A stretch of 64,000 nucleotides of DNA from Anthocerotibacter panamensis C109 (GTDB lineage Bacteria; Cyanobacteriota; Cyanobacteriia; Gloeobacterales; Anthocerotibacteraceae). The position numbers and the translations under genes are program-made. Shown here piece by piece: positions 9,365 through 17,764 of this stretch; the stretch's first letter is position 1; each line of letters begins with the position of its first letter. The DNA lies in assembly GCF_018389385.1 (NCBI RefSeq), contig NZ_CP062698.1:1181501-1245500 (forward strand), in the 5' to 3' direction. The notes beneath the pieces were generated by a model. It did no database searches and was not told the origin of the DNA. It saw only the letters and a program-made list of their open reading frames with translations.

Positions 9365-10036
9365 TCATACAAAAATGTCCTCCAACGAAGCAAAGCTCAA
9401 GGAGCGCTCAAATTCCTCAAAAACGCGCTGGGTTTGGGGGTGTTCCCGGCGCGATGGTGGCAGGAATTCGCGGCCCGGTCGCTGTAGATAGCGCCAGACA
9501 AAATAGGGAACTGTGAAAGGCCACATGAGCCCACCGCCTGTCCCCTCGGCTCGGACCAACAATCCCTTGTGCGTGAGTACCAACGCTGCCGGGTCACTGG
9601 GATCTAGAAAGACTGTGCGCTGATGTCGCCATAGACAGTACCCAAGAATGAGCCGTTCTTCAGAAGAGAGCCCGTGAATAGCCTCTAGTACCGCGTGGCG
9701 TGTGGCGCTGACCTGACGCCAGCGGGCATAGGCAAAGTGCCCTTGACGAGCCAAAACCTCCCCAGTCTGCACCAGCCAAAAGGTGAAACAAGCCAGCGTC
9801 ATCCCCCCGACCCAACTGCGACCCAACCCTTTGTGCAGCGGCAAAATGCCAAACTGTAGCGCGATAGCTTGAGGGAGAAACAACACCAGCAGACCCAAAA
9901 ATCCCAGACTCAAGAGTATGCGGGGCTTGAAAAACCTAGAGGGCATAGCAGATAGCAGACGCACAGGGCGCTGAGCAAGTACTGGGAGAACTTTAGGACT
10001 TAGGGCACTGACACGGGTCGGGAGGGTTTGGGGCAT
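9365..10036 (-). CDS. Two-helix membrane protein, possibly SieB-like
   Basis: A 223-residue protein not recognised with certainty. A basic N-terminal stretch (residues 1-35) is followed by two hydrophobic segments, LLSLGFLGLLVLFLPQAIAL (about 41-60) and a weaker one around GGMTLACFTFWLVQTG (about 77-92). A cytoplasmic-looking domain follows with LSSEERLILGYCLWRHQRTVFLDP and TGGGLMWPFTVPYFVWRYL. The pattern of two helices and then a domain deciding how many layers a helical bundle has resembles superinfection-exclusion SieB-type proteins, but the match is loose. It is expressed away from the PEP-CTERM cluster and follows nothing obvious. A plain hypothetical membrane protein is an equal possibility. 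Confidence 0.45.
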   Translation of the reverse strand: MPQTLPTRVSALSPKVLPVLAQRPVRLLSAMPSRFFKPRILLSLGFLGLLVLFLPQAIALQFGILPLHKGLGRSWVGGMTLACFTFWLVQTGEVLARQGHFAYARWRQVSATRHAVLEAIHGLSSEERLILGYCLWRHQRTVFLDPSDPAALVLTHKGLLVRAEGTGGGLMWPFTVPYFVWRYLQRPGREFLPPSRREHPQTQRVFEEFERSLSFASLEDIFV

Positions 10037-10102
10037 GGGATGTCTTCCAAGGGGACGCTCTTTTATACCCCGTCCTGATTCAAAATGGCCCAGCCCGCTT
10101 TT

Positions 10103-10143
10103 TATAACCTGTCCTTAACCATAAACACCCCGGCTCTTAACTT
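10103..10143 (+). promoter_or_regulatory. Pho-box-like tandem repeat
   Basis: Octamers in strict 11-base register: TATAACCT at 10103, CTTAACCA at 10114, a degenerate unit at 10125, and CTTAACTT at 10136. Cyanobacterial Pho boxes are tandem CTTAACCT-type octamers separated by three bases, bound by the SphR/PhoB-type response regulator. The array precedes a cluster containing an alkaline phosphatase, which fits phosphate control. The distance to the phosphatase itself is about 2 kb, so control would act through a long transcript or only on the first gene. Confidence 0.55.
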
Positions 10144-10246
10144 TTTTACCGTATTCTGCATAATGAAATATCCGAGTTCTACAGATTTGATTAAACGTGC
10201 TAAGGATCTCTAAAAAATCTCGTGTCCGTGGAACGGGGTTGCAGCT

Positions 10247-10864
10247 TTGGCAGCCCTCCTGATACTGGGGCAACCTACAAGCGCAGCGACCTTTACTGAG
10301 CTTGAACCCAATGATAATTTTGCCCAGGCACAATTCGTCGAACCCGCCGATCCTTTCGATAACCTGATTACGGTCAGCGGAACTCGAGCAGGGGGAGGGG
10401 CTACTAGTGCCAGCAGTGCCGACTACTATAGCTTTGTCGCGTCTGCCGGAGATGTCGTTGACCTCTTTGTCTCCGGGACTTTTAACCAGCAAGGACCGCT
10501 CTCTGAAGATGTGATCCTGGCGCTGTATGACGCTTCTTTTAACTTGATTGGCTTTGACGATGATACCAATGGCAATTTTTTACCTTTGATTGCAAATTTT
10601 GAGTTTCTGGCTGGAGGTACCTACTTTGTTGCTGTTGGGGATTTTGGCGATGTCGGTAATCCTCTCAATGGCGGGAATGGAATTTTAGCCGGAGGCGGTG
10701 CCACGCGCTACGGCTACACCCTCAACATCAATACCACCACCGCAGTTCCTGAACCTGTCTCTACGGCAGGCTTCCTGGCATTGGGTGCCATGGGCTTGGC
10801 CTCCCGTCTCAAAGGACGGCACCATCGTCAATCTATGCTCACAACAGAAAAACGGTCCCAATAA
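10247..10864 (+). CDS. PEP-CTERM sorting-domain exported protein
   Basis: An exported protein of about 205 residues ending in a PEP-CTERM signal: VPEPVSTAGFLALGAMG, then a basic tail RLKGRHHRQS. Such C-termini are recognised by exosortase-type enzymes during export. The mature part (TFTELEPNDNFAQAQFV, then repeated Gly- and Asp-rich blocks) resembles pre-peptidase/calcium-binding-like beta domains. The start is uncertain: the only usual start codon in frame is a TTG at 10247 that begins inside the hydrophobic core of the signal peptide. The frame is open upstream to a TAA at about 10211 with no ATG or GTG, so either a rare start or a small frameshift in the A-run near 10212 is involved. Confidence 0.75.
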   Translation: MAALLILGQPTSAATFTELEPNDNFAQAQFVEPADPFDNLITVSGTRAGGGATSASSADYYSFVASAGDVVDLFVSGTFNQQGPLSEDVILALYDASFNLIGFDDDTNGNFLPLIANFEFLAGGTYFVAVGDFGDVGNPLNGGNGILAGGGATRYGYTLNINTTTAVPEPVSTAGFLALGAMGLASRLKGRHHRQSMLTTEKRSQ

Positions 10865-10981
10865 TTTTTTTCTGTTCCGTTGACCACTACTTAAGCATCA
10901 ACTTCTGCGGTGGCAGTCGGAGCTTTGAAACGCTTTTGAACGGGCCGTTTGTGCCCGATTGTATTTTACTTGAGGAAAGCA

Positions 10982-11240
10982 ATGCCTACTTGTTCGCGCA
11001 GACAATTACTGATGTTTCTGGGAGTTGCCGGAGGAGCTGTGGCCCTCGGTCCGTTGGCCCGTGCCACTTCAGCCACTACAGGCCCTTCTTTTCTGGGTAT
11101 TGGCCCGGTTACTCCTGTCCGCTTGCCCCACTTCCTACCCATCTACAGCGCCCAAAACAGTTACCTGCCAGAAACCGACACAACGGGTCTCTTTGATGCT
11201 CCTTTGAATAATCTTTTCTTAACCAAAGGTGGAACGCATC
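10982..11240 (+). pseudogene. Tat-signal protein remnant, PhoX-like N-terminus
   Basis: Starts at an ATG with a good GAGGAAAG ribosome site. The first 30 residues are a Tat-type signal (SRRQLLMFLGVAGGAVALGP). Then follows FLGIGPVTPVRLPHFLPIY and a stretch that looks like the beginning of a large secreted enzyme; PhoX-type alkaline phosphatases have such starts. The frame stays open to 11431, but the part after about 11240 is unrelated in composition and runs over the next gene in another frame. The most likely reading is an N-terminal fragment of a deleted gene. A genuine short secreted protein cannot be excluded. The end given is approximate. Confidence 0.45.
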
Positions 11241-11324
11241 TTAATCTCAGTGCTCTATGTTCTTTGTGGCTTGTTCTGCTGATTCCCCAGTCAGATCGGG
11301 TCCGCCCTTGTCAAGGAGAGTGTG

Positions 11325-12041
11325 ATGCGTCGTCCATGGCTGCCCGGTTCTTTGTTTTTTGCGGCCGTTATTTGTGTAAGTACTGCCCTGCCTTCCCCGG
11401 TTCTGGCGGCAGCCTTTACCTTGCCCAATAGCTTTAACTTTGCAGGTCAGTCCTATAGTCAGGTCTACCTGAACGACAATGGGACCATTACATTTGGCAA
11501 TGAGTTCCTTGCTAGTGGACCCAATGTTACTGAGTTCCTCAATCCTGGCAATGGGGTTGTAGGGGTTCTGGCCGGTGGGTTTGGGGACTATTCCAGTACC
11601 AATAACTGGACCTCGACCACGAACGCAAACCAGACCCTTTTCAGTTTTGCAGGGGTTGATTTCAATACGGGTTTGAGCAATACTTTCAGCGTTTCGTTGT
11701 TTAACGACAGCACGATTCGGTTTGACTGGAACGTCCTCAATGCTCCCAATTCCATCCTGATTGGGGTAACGGCGTTGGACGGCGGCTTCCCTGCTCAAGA
11801 GGCCGACCCGACCCTGCTAAACTTCGGACTGGCCTCGAACAACCCTTACTTCTTTTACGATTTCAGCCTCCCAGGTGCCGTCGATGTAAGTGTCATCAAT
11901 GGTACTCGACTGGGTCGCTTTGCAGCACCAGCCCCGGAACCTTTCTCTACGGCGGGTTTTGTCGCTCTCGGTGCCTGGGGTGCGCTTACGCGGCTGAAAA
12001 AAGGACTGCGTAAAGGTAAATCCGCTACCCCCGTGTCTTGA
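11325..12041 (+). CDS. PEP-CTERM protein with NIDO-like extracellular domain
   Basis: A 238-residue exported protein. The ATG at 11325 follows AAGGAG closely. A signal peptide (LFFAAVICVSTALPSPVLA) ends near residue 27. The body contains VYLNDNGTITFGNEF, then GVVGVLAGGFGDY, and later TIRFDWNV, an order typical of NIDO-like domains (extracellular beta domains of unclear function). The C-terminus PEPFSTAGFVALGAWG followed by a Lys/Arg-rich tail is a PEP-CTERM sorting signal nearly the same as that of the protein at 10247 (shared P-E-P-x-S-T-A-G-F-x-A-L-G-A). It ends 47 bases before the alkaline phosphatase start, so cotranscription is likely. Confidence 0.85.
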   Translation: MRRPWLPGSLFFAAVICVSTALPSPVLAAAFTLPNSFNFAGQSYSQVYLNDNGTITFGNEFLASGPNVTEFLNPGNGVVGVLAGGFGDYSSTNNWTSTTNANQTLFSFAGVDFNTGLSNTFSVSLFNDSTIRFDWNVLNAPNSILIGVTALDGGFPAQEADPTLLNFGLASNNPYFFYDFSLPGAVDVSVINGTRLGRFAAPAPEPFSTAGFVALGAWGALTRLKKGLRKGKSATPVS

Positions 12042-12088
12042 AGTAAGTACCCGCTCCATTTTCTCACCCCACACAAAGGAATTTGAGG

Positions 12089-14440
12089 ATGAAAGCTCTC
12101 TTTTGGAAGCGTGCTTCCCTAGTCCTGGCGGCAACCCTTGCCCTTGTCCCCCTGGCCGCCCCGGTCCTGGCTGGTCCTGACGATGACGCCCGTTTTCGCC
12201 AAAACGGCACCACCCGCAACAGCGTAGACCCGATTCAGTCCGGCGGGCTGTTGGCTGACTTCCCGACCAATGCCGAACCCAACACCGGCTTGCGGATCAT
12301 GCCCCCCACCGAGACCCAGCTCATTGTGGGTCAGCGCTTTGACCTGAGGGTCGAGACCCAGGTTCCGGGAGCCACAGCCCCGACCTTGGTCAGCCTTACG
12401 GTCAATGGCACCGATATCACCGCTTCGTTCAACGCCAAGGTTGCTGCTCAAGGAGCTGGCCTGGAAAGTGGCAACCAAGGGCTCGCTACGACCCTCTATG
12501 GCAACACAGTCCGCAACATGTCGTTTAGCGCTCCGGGCTCCTACACCGTGACGGCGACGGTCAACGTAGGTGGGACAAACCGTACCATTACCAATAACTA
12601 CCGGGTCGCAAGCTACGCCTTCCGGGGCAATGTCAAGCATGTGGTCTTTTTCCTGGGTGATGCCCTGGGGCTACCTGTCCGCTCTGCCGCTCGGATCGTT
12701 GGCAAGGGGATCTTCGAAGGCCGGGGCAATGGCAAGCTCAACATGGACGCCATGGATGAGTACGGCCTCGTGCACACTTCGTCTTTTGATAGTGTCATCA
12801 CCGACTCTGCCCCCGGCATGGCTAACTATGTCACCGGCCTCAAACAGCCCAACAACGGCCTCAACGTCTCCCCGGACAACACACCCGACCAAACCCTGGA
12901 TAACCCGCGCATCGAGACGCTTTGGGAGTTCATGAAGCGTACCCAAGGCTGGAAAACTGGGGTCGTGAGTGACGCCTTTATCACCGATGCCACGCCCGCT
13001 GCCGGAGCGGCCCACACCCGTAACCGAGGCGACCGCAGAGCCATTGCCCAGCAATTTCTAGACTTCTACCAAGACGGTACAGCCCAACCCCTCACCGGCT
13101 ACGCTGGACTGCGGGAGCTGACCCAGCCCTTGGATGTGATCCTGGGCAGTGGAGCCATTGACTTCCTCGGGACCACCACGCTCACGCCCGGTTCTAACAT
13201 CTCTACTTTTTACCAATACTCGGCAACCTCAGGGCGCACCGACGTAGATCTAGTGTCCCTTGCCACGGGCCTGGGCTACGCTACACCAAAAACCCTGGCT
13301 GAGCTGAACAGCGCCCCCAATAACCAACCGATTTTGGGCCTCTTTACCGGAGAATTCCGCACCACTTCCAGCGGTTTGGGAACCGACAACATCCCCGGCG
13401 TACTCGACCGGCTGGTAGCCTTGGGTCAGGCGACGATTCAGGGCCGGGGAGCCAGTGACCCCCTCCTGGGTATGACGGGTGCACCCCCCAACGGGACCGG
13501 CTGCGGTGCAACTATCCGCGACTGTTTCGCTGCGGTGCCTTCCAAGCCCCAGATGGTGACTAAGGCGATGACGGTCCTCAACAACTTGGCAGGTCCGAGT
13601 GGTGGTTGGATGCTGATGGTCGAGCAATCCCAGACCGACAAACTGGGCCACCCCCTGGAATATGAGCGCGTTGTTTATGAAGCCCTGGAATTGGACAACA
13701 CCCTCGGCGGCGTGATCAGCAGTCCTACCTTCCGCAACCGGGACACGTTAGTCGTGCTTTCAGCAGACCATGCCCAGCCAGAGACGATCATCGGGGTGGC
13801 ACTCCCTGGCTCGATTGTCGCTGGTGGAGCCACGCCCTCAGGCGGCTGCTTTACCCCAAGCACGACCTATCCCATCACCCTCGGTTCAGCGGCGGATACC
13901 CAACGCCCCTGCCCCTTGCAGGACGTAGTTGGAACCTTTAACGACGGAACGTTCCCGACCTATACCGATGCCAACGGGGACGGCTACCCCGACGAATCCG
14001 ACCCGACGGTCAAGCTAATTCTGGAAGACGGCGGACGCCCGACCTACACCCAGAACTACCTGACCAACTTCCAACCGCTCAACCCCGCTGGAAGCAACGC
14101 CGCCTTCCCCAACCCAGCGCGTGACCCCGACGGCCTCTTGCTAACGGGCAACCTGCCGACCCGGAACGTCGTTCAAGGCCCCAGCCCGCTCAGTGCTTCG
14201 TCTGCCAACAAGACCAACGGCAACACCGGGGTCGCACCGCACTCCGGCGAGGATGTTCCTCTGAGCGCTTCTGGCCCTGGTGCTGATCTCTTTGCTGGAG
14301 TCTACGAGAACACTGATGTCCATGTGCGGATCGCCAGTGCCCTCTCCGGCAGAACCAGCCGCCGCAGCCTAAACCTCGGTACGCCCTTCACGGGTGTCCC
14401 CAATGCCACCCCACCGGGTAGTAACCTGTCCGGTTTCTAA
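12089..14440 (+). CDS. Secreted alkaline phosphatase, large cyanobacterial type
   Basis: A 783-residue exported phosphatase. The ATG at 12089 has AAGGA eight bases upstream; a TTG six bases earlier is a poor alternative. A signal peptide covers about 1-27. The phosphatase core begins near 185 with VVFFLGDALG (first metal-binding Asp). The nucleophile motif TDSAPGMANYVTG is at about 238-250, a third segment is MLMVEQSQTDKLGHPLEYE, and SADHAQPETI gives the last metal ligands. A calcium-binding-like loop DANGDGYPDESD lies near 627. The N-terminal 180 residues form an extra beta-type domain. It releases phosphate from organic esters outside the plasma membrane. The upstream Pho-box-like repeat and downstream small exported protein suggest a phosphate-starvation unit. 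Confidence 0.9.
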   Translation: MKALFWKRASLVLAATLALVPLAAPVLAGPDDDARFRQNGTTRNSVDPIQSGGLLADFPTNAEPNTGLRIMPPTETQLIVGQRFDLRVETQVPGATAPTLVSLTVNGTDITASFNAKVAAQGAGLESGNQGLATTLYGNTVRNMSFSAPGSYTVTATVNVGGTNRTITNNYRVASYAFRGNVKHVVFFLGDALGLPVRSAARIVGKGIFEGRGNGKLNMDAMDEYGLVHTSSFDSVITDSAPGMANYVTGLKQPNNGLNVSPDNTPDQTLDNPRIETLWEFMKRTQGWKTGVVSDAFITDATPAAGAAHTRNRGDRRAIAQQFLDFYQDGTAQPLTGYAGLRELTQPLDVILGSGAIDFLGTTTLTPGSNISTFYQYSATSGRTDVDLVSLATGLGYATPKTLAELNSAPNNQPILGLFTGEFRTTSSGLGTDNIPGVLDRLVALGQATIQGRGASDPLLGMTGAPPNGTGCGATIRDCFAAVPSKPQMVTKAMTVLNNLAGPSGGWMLMVEQSQTDKLGHPLEYERVVYEALELDNTLGGVISSPTFRNRDTLVVLSADHAQPETIIGVALPGSIVAGGATPSGGCFTPSTTYPITLGSAADTQRPCPLQDVVGTFNDGTFPTYTDANGDGYPDESDPTVKLILEDGGRPTYTQNYLTNFQPLNPAGSNAAFPNPARDPDGLLLTGNLPTRNVVQGPSPLSASSANKTNGNTGVAPHSGEDVPLSASGPGADLFAGVYENTDVHVRIASALSGRTSRRSLNLGTPFTGVPNATPPGSNLSGF

Positions 14441-14461
14441 GGCTCAGGATTCTGGAATAAC

Positions 14462-14493
14462 GGGGGCGGGCTCTACCCGTCCCCTTCCTCTTT
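14462..14493 (+). terminator. Hairpin after the alkaline phosphatase gene
   Basis: GGGGGCGGG and CCCGTCCCC pair over nine positions (one G-U pair) around a CTCTA loop, followed by the pyrimidine tract TTCCTCTTT. It may terminate or attenuate transcription, since the next gene starts only 12 bases later and has its own TTTAGGAG ribosome site. Confidence 0.55.
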
Positions 14494-14505
14494 AGGAGTT
14501 TCATC

Positions 14506-14841
14506 ATGCGTATCTTCTGTGTCCCGCTGCTTGCCCTCACGCTCCTCGGCATGGCTCCGGTGCAGGCTGAGGCTATCTATGGGCGGGTCTACGACACGTT
14601 GAAGGGAAAAACGTTCCCTAACACGCGGGTTGTCTTGGGCAGCAATCCCAAGCTCGAAACCACCACCGACCAGGATGGCTCTTACTGGTTCCACGGCGTG
14701 AAACCCGGACCCTACTTGATTTATCTTTACCCTGCGGGGCGTGAAGTCATCGGGCGGTTGGTGGTCTATAAAGCCCCTACAACCATCGGCAACCTCGATC
14801 TAGCCAAGATCGAAGCCCCCGAAACCGAAGACGCGTACTAG
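14506..14841 (+). CDS. Small exported carboxypeptidase-regulatory-like domain protein
   Basis: A 111-residue protein with a signal peptide (LLALTLLGMAPVQAEA, about 5-22) and one beta-sandwich domain of the carboxypeptidase regulatory-like (transthyretin-like) type: IYGRVYDTLKGKTFPNTRVVL, then TTTDQDGSYWFHGVKPGPYLIYLYPAG. These domains usually mediate adhesion or binding rather than catalysis. It follows the alkaline phosphatase by 65 bases, separated by a hairpin, with a clear AGGAG ribosome site, so it is likely expressed with the phosphatase at a different level. Confidence 0.75.
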   Translation: MRIFCVPLLALTLLGMAPVQAEAIYGRVYDTLKGKTFPNTRVVLGSNPKLETTTDQDGSYWFHGVKPGPYLIYLYPAGREVIGRLVVYKAPTTIGNLDLAKIEAPETEDAY

Positions 14842-14953
14842 CCAGCCTACTGAGAAGCGTGAAACCTCTTTCAATCTAGTCCTATCTATAGGCGACTCGT
14901 TGCCGCAAGCCCTGCCTGGGCTCTAAGATTGTGCCTGACGACCAGTGGTGGTT

Positions 14954-15241
14954 ATGCACTTATATCTGCTGTTTTTTTTGGTTGCCTTTTCGGTTGTACT
15001 CCTGCTGCTGCGCTGGTTGTATCCTCCAGCTTGGCTAGCTTGGCTTAAGTTTATTCAGCCAGTCGGTGAATTCATGGCCCGTCTGATTATCTGGGTCTTT
15101 TACCTCATTTTTGCGGGTCCTTTTGCTCTGATAGTCCGGCGCTCGCGGCCTCAGGCTTACGGTCGCCATCCCGGCACGAGCTATTGGGAAGATGCCCGCC
15201 CGCGTGCCCACGACCTGCCTGAGACCCAACAACAGTTTTAG
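14954..15241 (+). CDS. Small two-helix membrane protein, hypothetical
   Basis: A 95-residue protein not assigned to a family. It has two hydrophobic stretches, LYLLFFLVAFSVVLLLLRW (about 3-21) and a second around LIIWVFYLIFAGPFALIV (about 44-61), then a hydrophilic tail rich in Arg, Pro and Tyr (ARPRAHDLPETQQQF). The ATG at 14954 is preferred; a GTG three codons upstream is also in frame. It lies 27 bases upstream of the M28 peptidase on the same strand, suggesting an operon. Composition and codon use match the neighbours. Confidence 0.6.
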   Translation: MHLYLLFFLVAFSVVLLLLRWLYPPAWLAWLKFIQPVGEFMARLIIWVFYLIFAGPFALIVRRSRPQAYGRHPGTSYWEDARPRAHDLPETQQQF

Positions 15242-15268
15242 TGCCCACCGCCGCCCCCCAAGGAGCCC

Positions 15269-16699
15269 ATGACCCAGCGTTTCCCGTCGATGCGGCCCCT
15301 GGTTGCAGCCCTTGCCAGTCTCGTTTGGGCGATGCCCGCTAACGCCCAGGTTACGTTCTCCAATGCCCTCGTCCGTGAAATGCAGCAAGTCCAAGAGGCT
15401 GCACTCAAAAGCGACTATGCCTACCGGCAGGTGGCCTACCTGTGCAACAATATCGGGCCGCGCCTGAGTGGTTCTCCCCAAGCTCAGACCGCAGTGGAGT
15501 ATGTCGCTGCCGAAATGAAACGCCTCGGGCTGGAGATCACCCTCGAAAAAGTCCAGGTTCCCCATTGGGTGCGGGGTATCGAGACCGCTGCTCTGACCCA
15601 ATTTCAGGGACAAGCTCCCGGAACGACCCAGAAGATTGTCCTGACTGCCTTGGGCGGGAGCGTGGCGACCCCAGAAAGTGGCCTGAGCGCTCCGGTAGTA
15701 GTGGTCAATGATTTTGCTGAACTGGAGTCTTTGGACAAAGAAAAAATTGCTGGGAACATCGTTCTGTTCAACCATTCTTTTGATCAGCAACTGGCTGCGA
15801 CGGGCTTCGGCTTGGACGCTTACGGACAGGCGGTGGGATATCGCGGGAGTGGTGCGAGTGCGGCTGCGCGATTGGGGGCGGTAGCGTCTCTGGTGCGCTC
15901 CGTGGGAGGAGCTACCTATCGCCTGCCCCACACTGGAGCCCTGCGCTACGCCCAGGATGCTCCTAAGATCCCCGCTGCCGCTGTGGCGGCGGAAGATGCT
16001 GATCTCATAGCCCGACTCAGCACCCAAGGCCCTGTGCGCCTCCAACTGACGCTCACACCCAAGACGCTCCCTGATACCACAAGCTATAACGTAATCGCCG
16101 ACCTCAAAGGCAGTGAACACCCCGAAGAAATCGTTATTGTCTCCGGGCACCTAGACTCGTGGGACCTCGGCACCGGAGCGCTAGACGACGCCTCAGGGGT
16201 CGCAGTCGCTATGGAGACCGCCCAAGTCTTCCAAAAACTCGGACTGCGTCCCAAGCGCACCCTCCGAGTCATCGCCTGGATCAACGAGGAAAATGGTCTC
16301 GCCGGAGCCCGTACGTATGTCGAACGACACCAAGCCGACCTAGCTAAACATGTGGCTGCTATCGAGAGCGATCTGGGAGCCGGACACCCTATCGGCTTTG
16401 AGGCCCGCATCAGCCCCGCAGCCTTGGCACAGTTGGCTCCAGTCTCCCGAGTATTGGAGCGCTCTGGGGCAGGCATCCGCCGCCTAAGCGAAAATCCTGC
16501 CCCCGATCTCGGTCCGTTGATTCCGCTGGGCGTACCCGCTTTCGGCCTCCTCCAAGACAACCGCACCTACTTTGATTATCACCACACCGCTGCCGACACC
16601 TTGGATAAAGTCAATCCCCAGGAATTGGCCCAGAATAGCGCCGTCATGGCTGTCCTCGCCTACGCTTTGACCAACAGCCCCCAGCCCCTTACGCGCTGA
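15269..16699 (+). CDS. Secreted M28-family aminopeptidase
   Basis: A 476-residue exported zinc peptidase with a signal peptide (PLVAALASLVWAMPANAQ, about 10-27). An inserted PA-like domain occupies about 125-210. The catalytic M28 domain begins near 280, with the metal-binding motifs HLDSWDLGTGALDDASG at about 293-309 and INEENG at about 338-343 (EE pair: general base and ligand). Further downstream DYHHTAADT contributes the last His ligand. It is similar to the peptidase Q/glutamate carboxypeptidase-like branch of M28. It likely removes N-terminal residues from peptides in the periplasm. Confidence 0.9.
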   Translation: MTQRFPSMRPLVAALASLVWAMPANAQVTFSNALVREMQQVQEAALKSDYAYRQVAYLCNNIGPRLSGSPQAQTAVEYVAAEMKRLGLEITLEKVQVPHWVRGIETAALTQFQGQAPGTTQKIVLTALGGSVATPESGLSAPVVVVNDFAELESLDKEKIAGNIVLFNHSFDQQLAATGFGLDAYGQAVGYRGSGASAAARLGAVASLVRSVGGATYRLPHTGALRYAQDAPKIPAAAVAAEDADLIARLSTQGPVRLQLTLTPKTLPDTTSYNVIADLKGSEHPEEIVIVSGHLDSWDLGTGALDDASGVAVAMETAQVFQKLGLRPKRTLRVIAWINEENGLAGARTYVERHQADLAKHVAAIESDLGAGHPIGFEARISPAALAQLAPVSRVLERSGAGIRRLSENPAPDLGPLIPLGVPAFGLLQDNRTYFDYHHTAADTLDKVNPQELAQNSAVMAVLAYALTNSPQPLTR

Positions 16700-16716
16700 A
16701 TATAGGCTTAGTAGCG

Positions 16717-17607
16717 TCAAGGCAGCGGAGCGAGCCAGCGCGCCAGGTTGTACATATAGGTGTGGGTATCTGCGAGCGCTTGCGTTTCTTTTTGCATGGT
16801 GTCGCCTGGAGGCTCGTCTACAAAGCTCGGTGACCCTGCGCGGCTGTCCCAGTTGTAGTCACAGAAGTGGTGAAAGGTCGATTCAGCGACTACCCGCCCC
16901 AGGGTATGGCCTGTGCGGTCTGTGCCCCGTTCAAAAGCGACTGCCAAATTAAAAGTGCGCTCGGTCACCAGACTCTTCCCAAGGGCGATGACCTGCGCCC
17001 CGGTGAGCCCTTCTGGAATACCTACAGCCCCCTCATGGGGGTGGGCTGGGAAAAATTCAATCGCACCGCCCTCAGGGCGCTTCAACAGCTCATGGCGCGG
17101 CTCCAAGGGGAGGATGCGTTGATAGTCACCATTGCGCCCAGAGTGGTAGTTGGGCCAGGAAATATGAGTGGTGTAACAGTCATCTACACAGTGGCGCGTG
17201 GGGTCCGGCTCCGGGTTGCGGCTGTGGAAGAAATGCATCGCCCCCAGCTCGCCCAGCCCACAGAGCGAAGAACCCAGGTCGTGGTGGTCACGGGTCGCCA
17301 GGACTCCCCCGCCCTGCTGCCAAAAAGCCGTGATGCCCTGACAGTCCCGAAGGCTTAGGCCATCGCCGATATCCACCGCAAAGAGCCATAGTTCATCGAA
17401 GTCCGTCCGGTCCAGGCTGCTCAAAACCGGGTCATCACCCTGGGCATCCGCTACCCGATCGCGGGCGGTCACCTGAAAGCGGATCTCCCCCGCGGCGTCT
17501 CGCAGTCCGCTGAGGTAGTCTCTGAGCAGAGAAAAACGGTCAATGCCCCAATCATCCACGGGCGTAGCAATTGTCGTCTGCAACAGGATGCGTGTAGGGC
17601 TACCCAT
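16717..17607 (-). CDS. Conserved hypothetical protein, possible GATase-like fold
   Basis: A 296-residue soluble protein not recognised as a characterised family. It opens with TRILLQTTIATPVDDWGIDRFSLL and contains FDELWLFAVDIGDGLSLRDC, then ITAFWQQGGGVLATRDHHDLG, which resembles the core of glutamine-amidotransferase/ThuA-like folds (a strand, a loop and a turn before a nucleophile position), but no Cys nucleophile with the usual G-x-C-x-G frame is present. Several His and Asp residues (RDHHDLGSSLCG, FHHFCDYNWDSR) could bind metal. There is no signal peptide. It converges with the M28 peptidase gene. No function is proposed. Confidence 0.5.
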   Translation of the reverse strand: MGSPTRILLQTTIATPVDDWGIDRFSLLRDYLSGLRDAAGEIRFQVTARDRVADAQGDDPVLSSLDRTDFDELWLFAVDIGDGLSLRDCQGITAFWQQGGGVLATRDHHDLGSSLCGLGELGAMHFFHSRNPEPDPTRHCVDDCYTTHISWPNYHSGRNGDYQRILPLEPRHELLKRPEGGAIEFFPAHPHEGAVGIPEGLTGAQVIALGKSLVTERTFNLAVAFERGTDRTGHTLGRVVAESTFHHFCDYNWDSRAGSPSFVDEPPGDTMQKETQALADTHTYMYNLARWLAPLP

Positions 17608-17764
17608 AACTTAGACCCCTTGGAATGCCTCTGCATTGTATGCCAGCTCAGGTTAGTCTGGGTAAAGCGCTGTGAGCATCCATCGTCAAACCGTTTTCTG
17701 TGGACTACACCCTGTTGTAGATGCGCTTGTCACATCAAAAAAAACACCGTCATTCGGCACTGGT

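Noticed and set aside
12119-13651. Minus-strand frames opposite the alkaline phosphatase
   Set aside because: Antisense frames in GC-rich coding DNA; the phosphatase frame has signal peptide, motifs and ribosome site.
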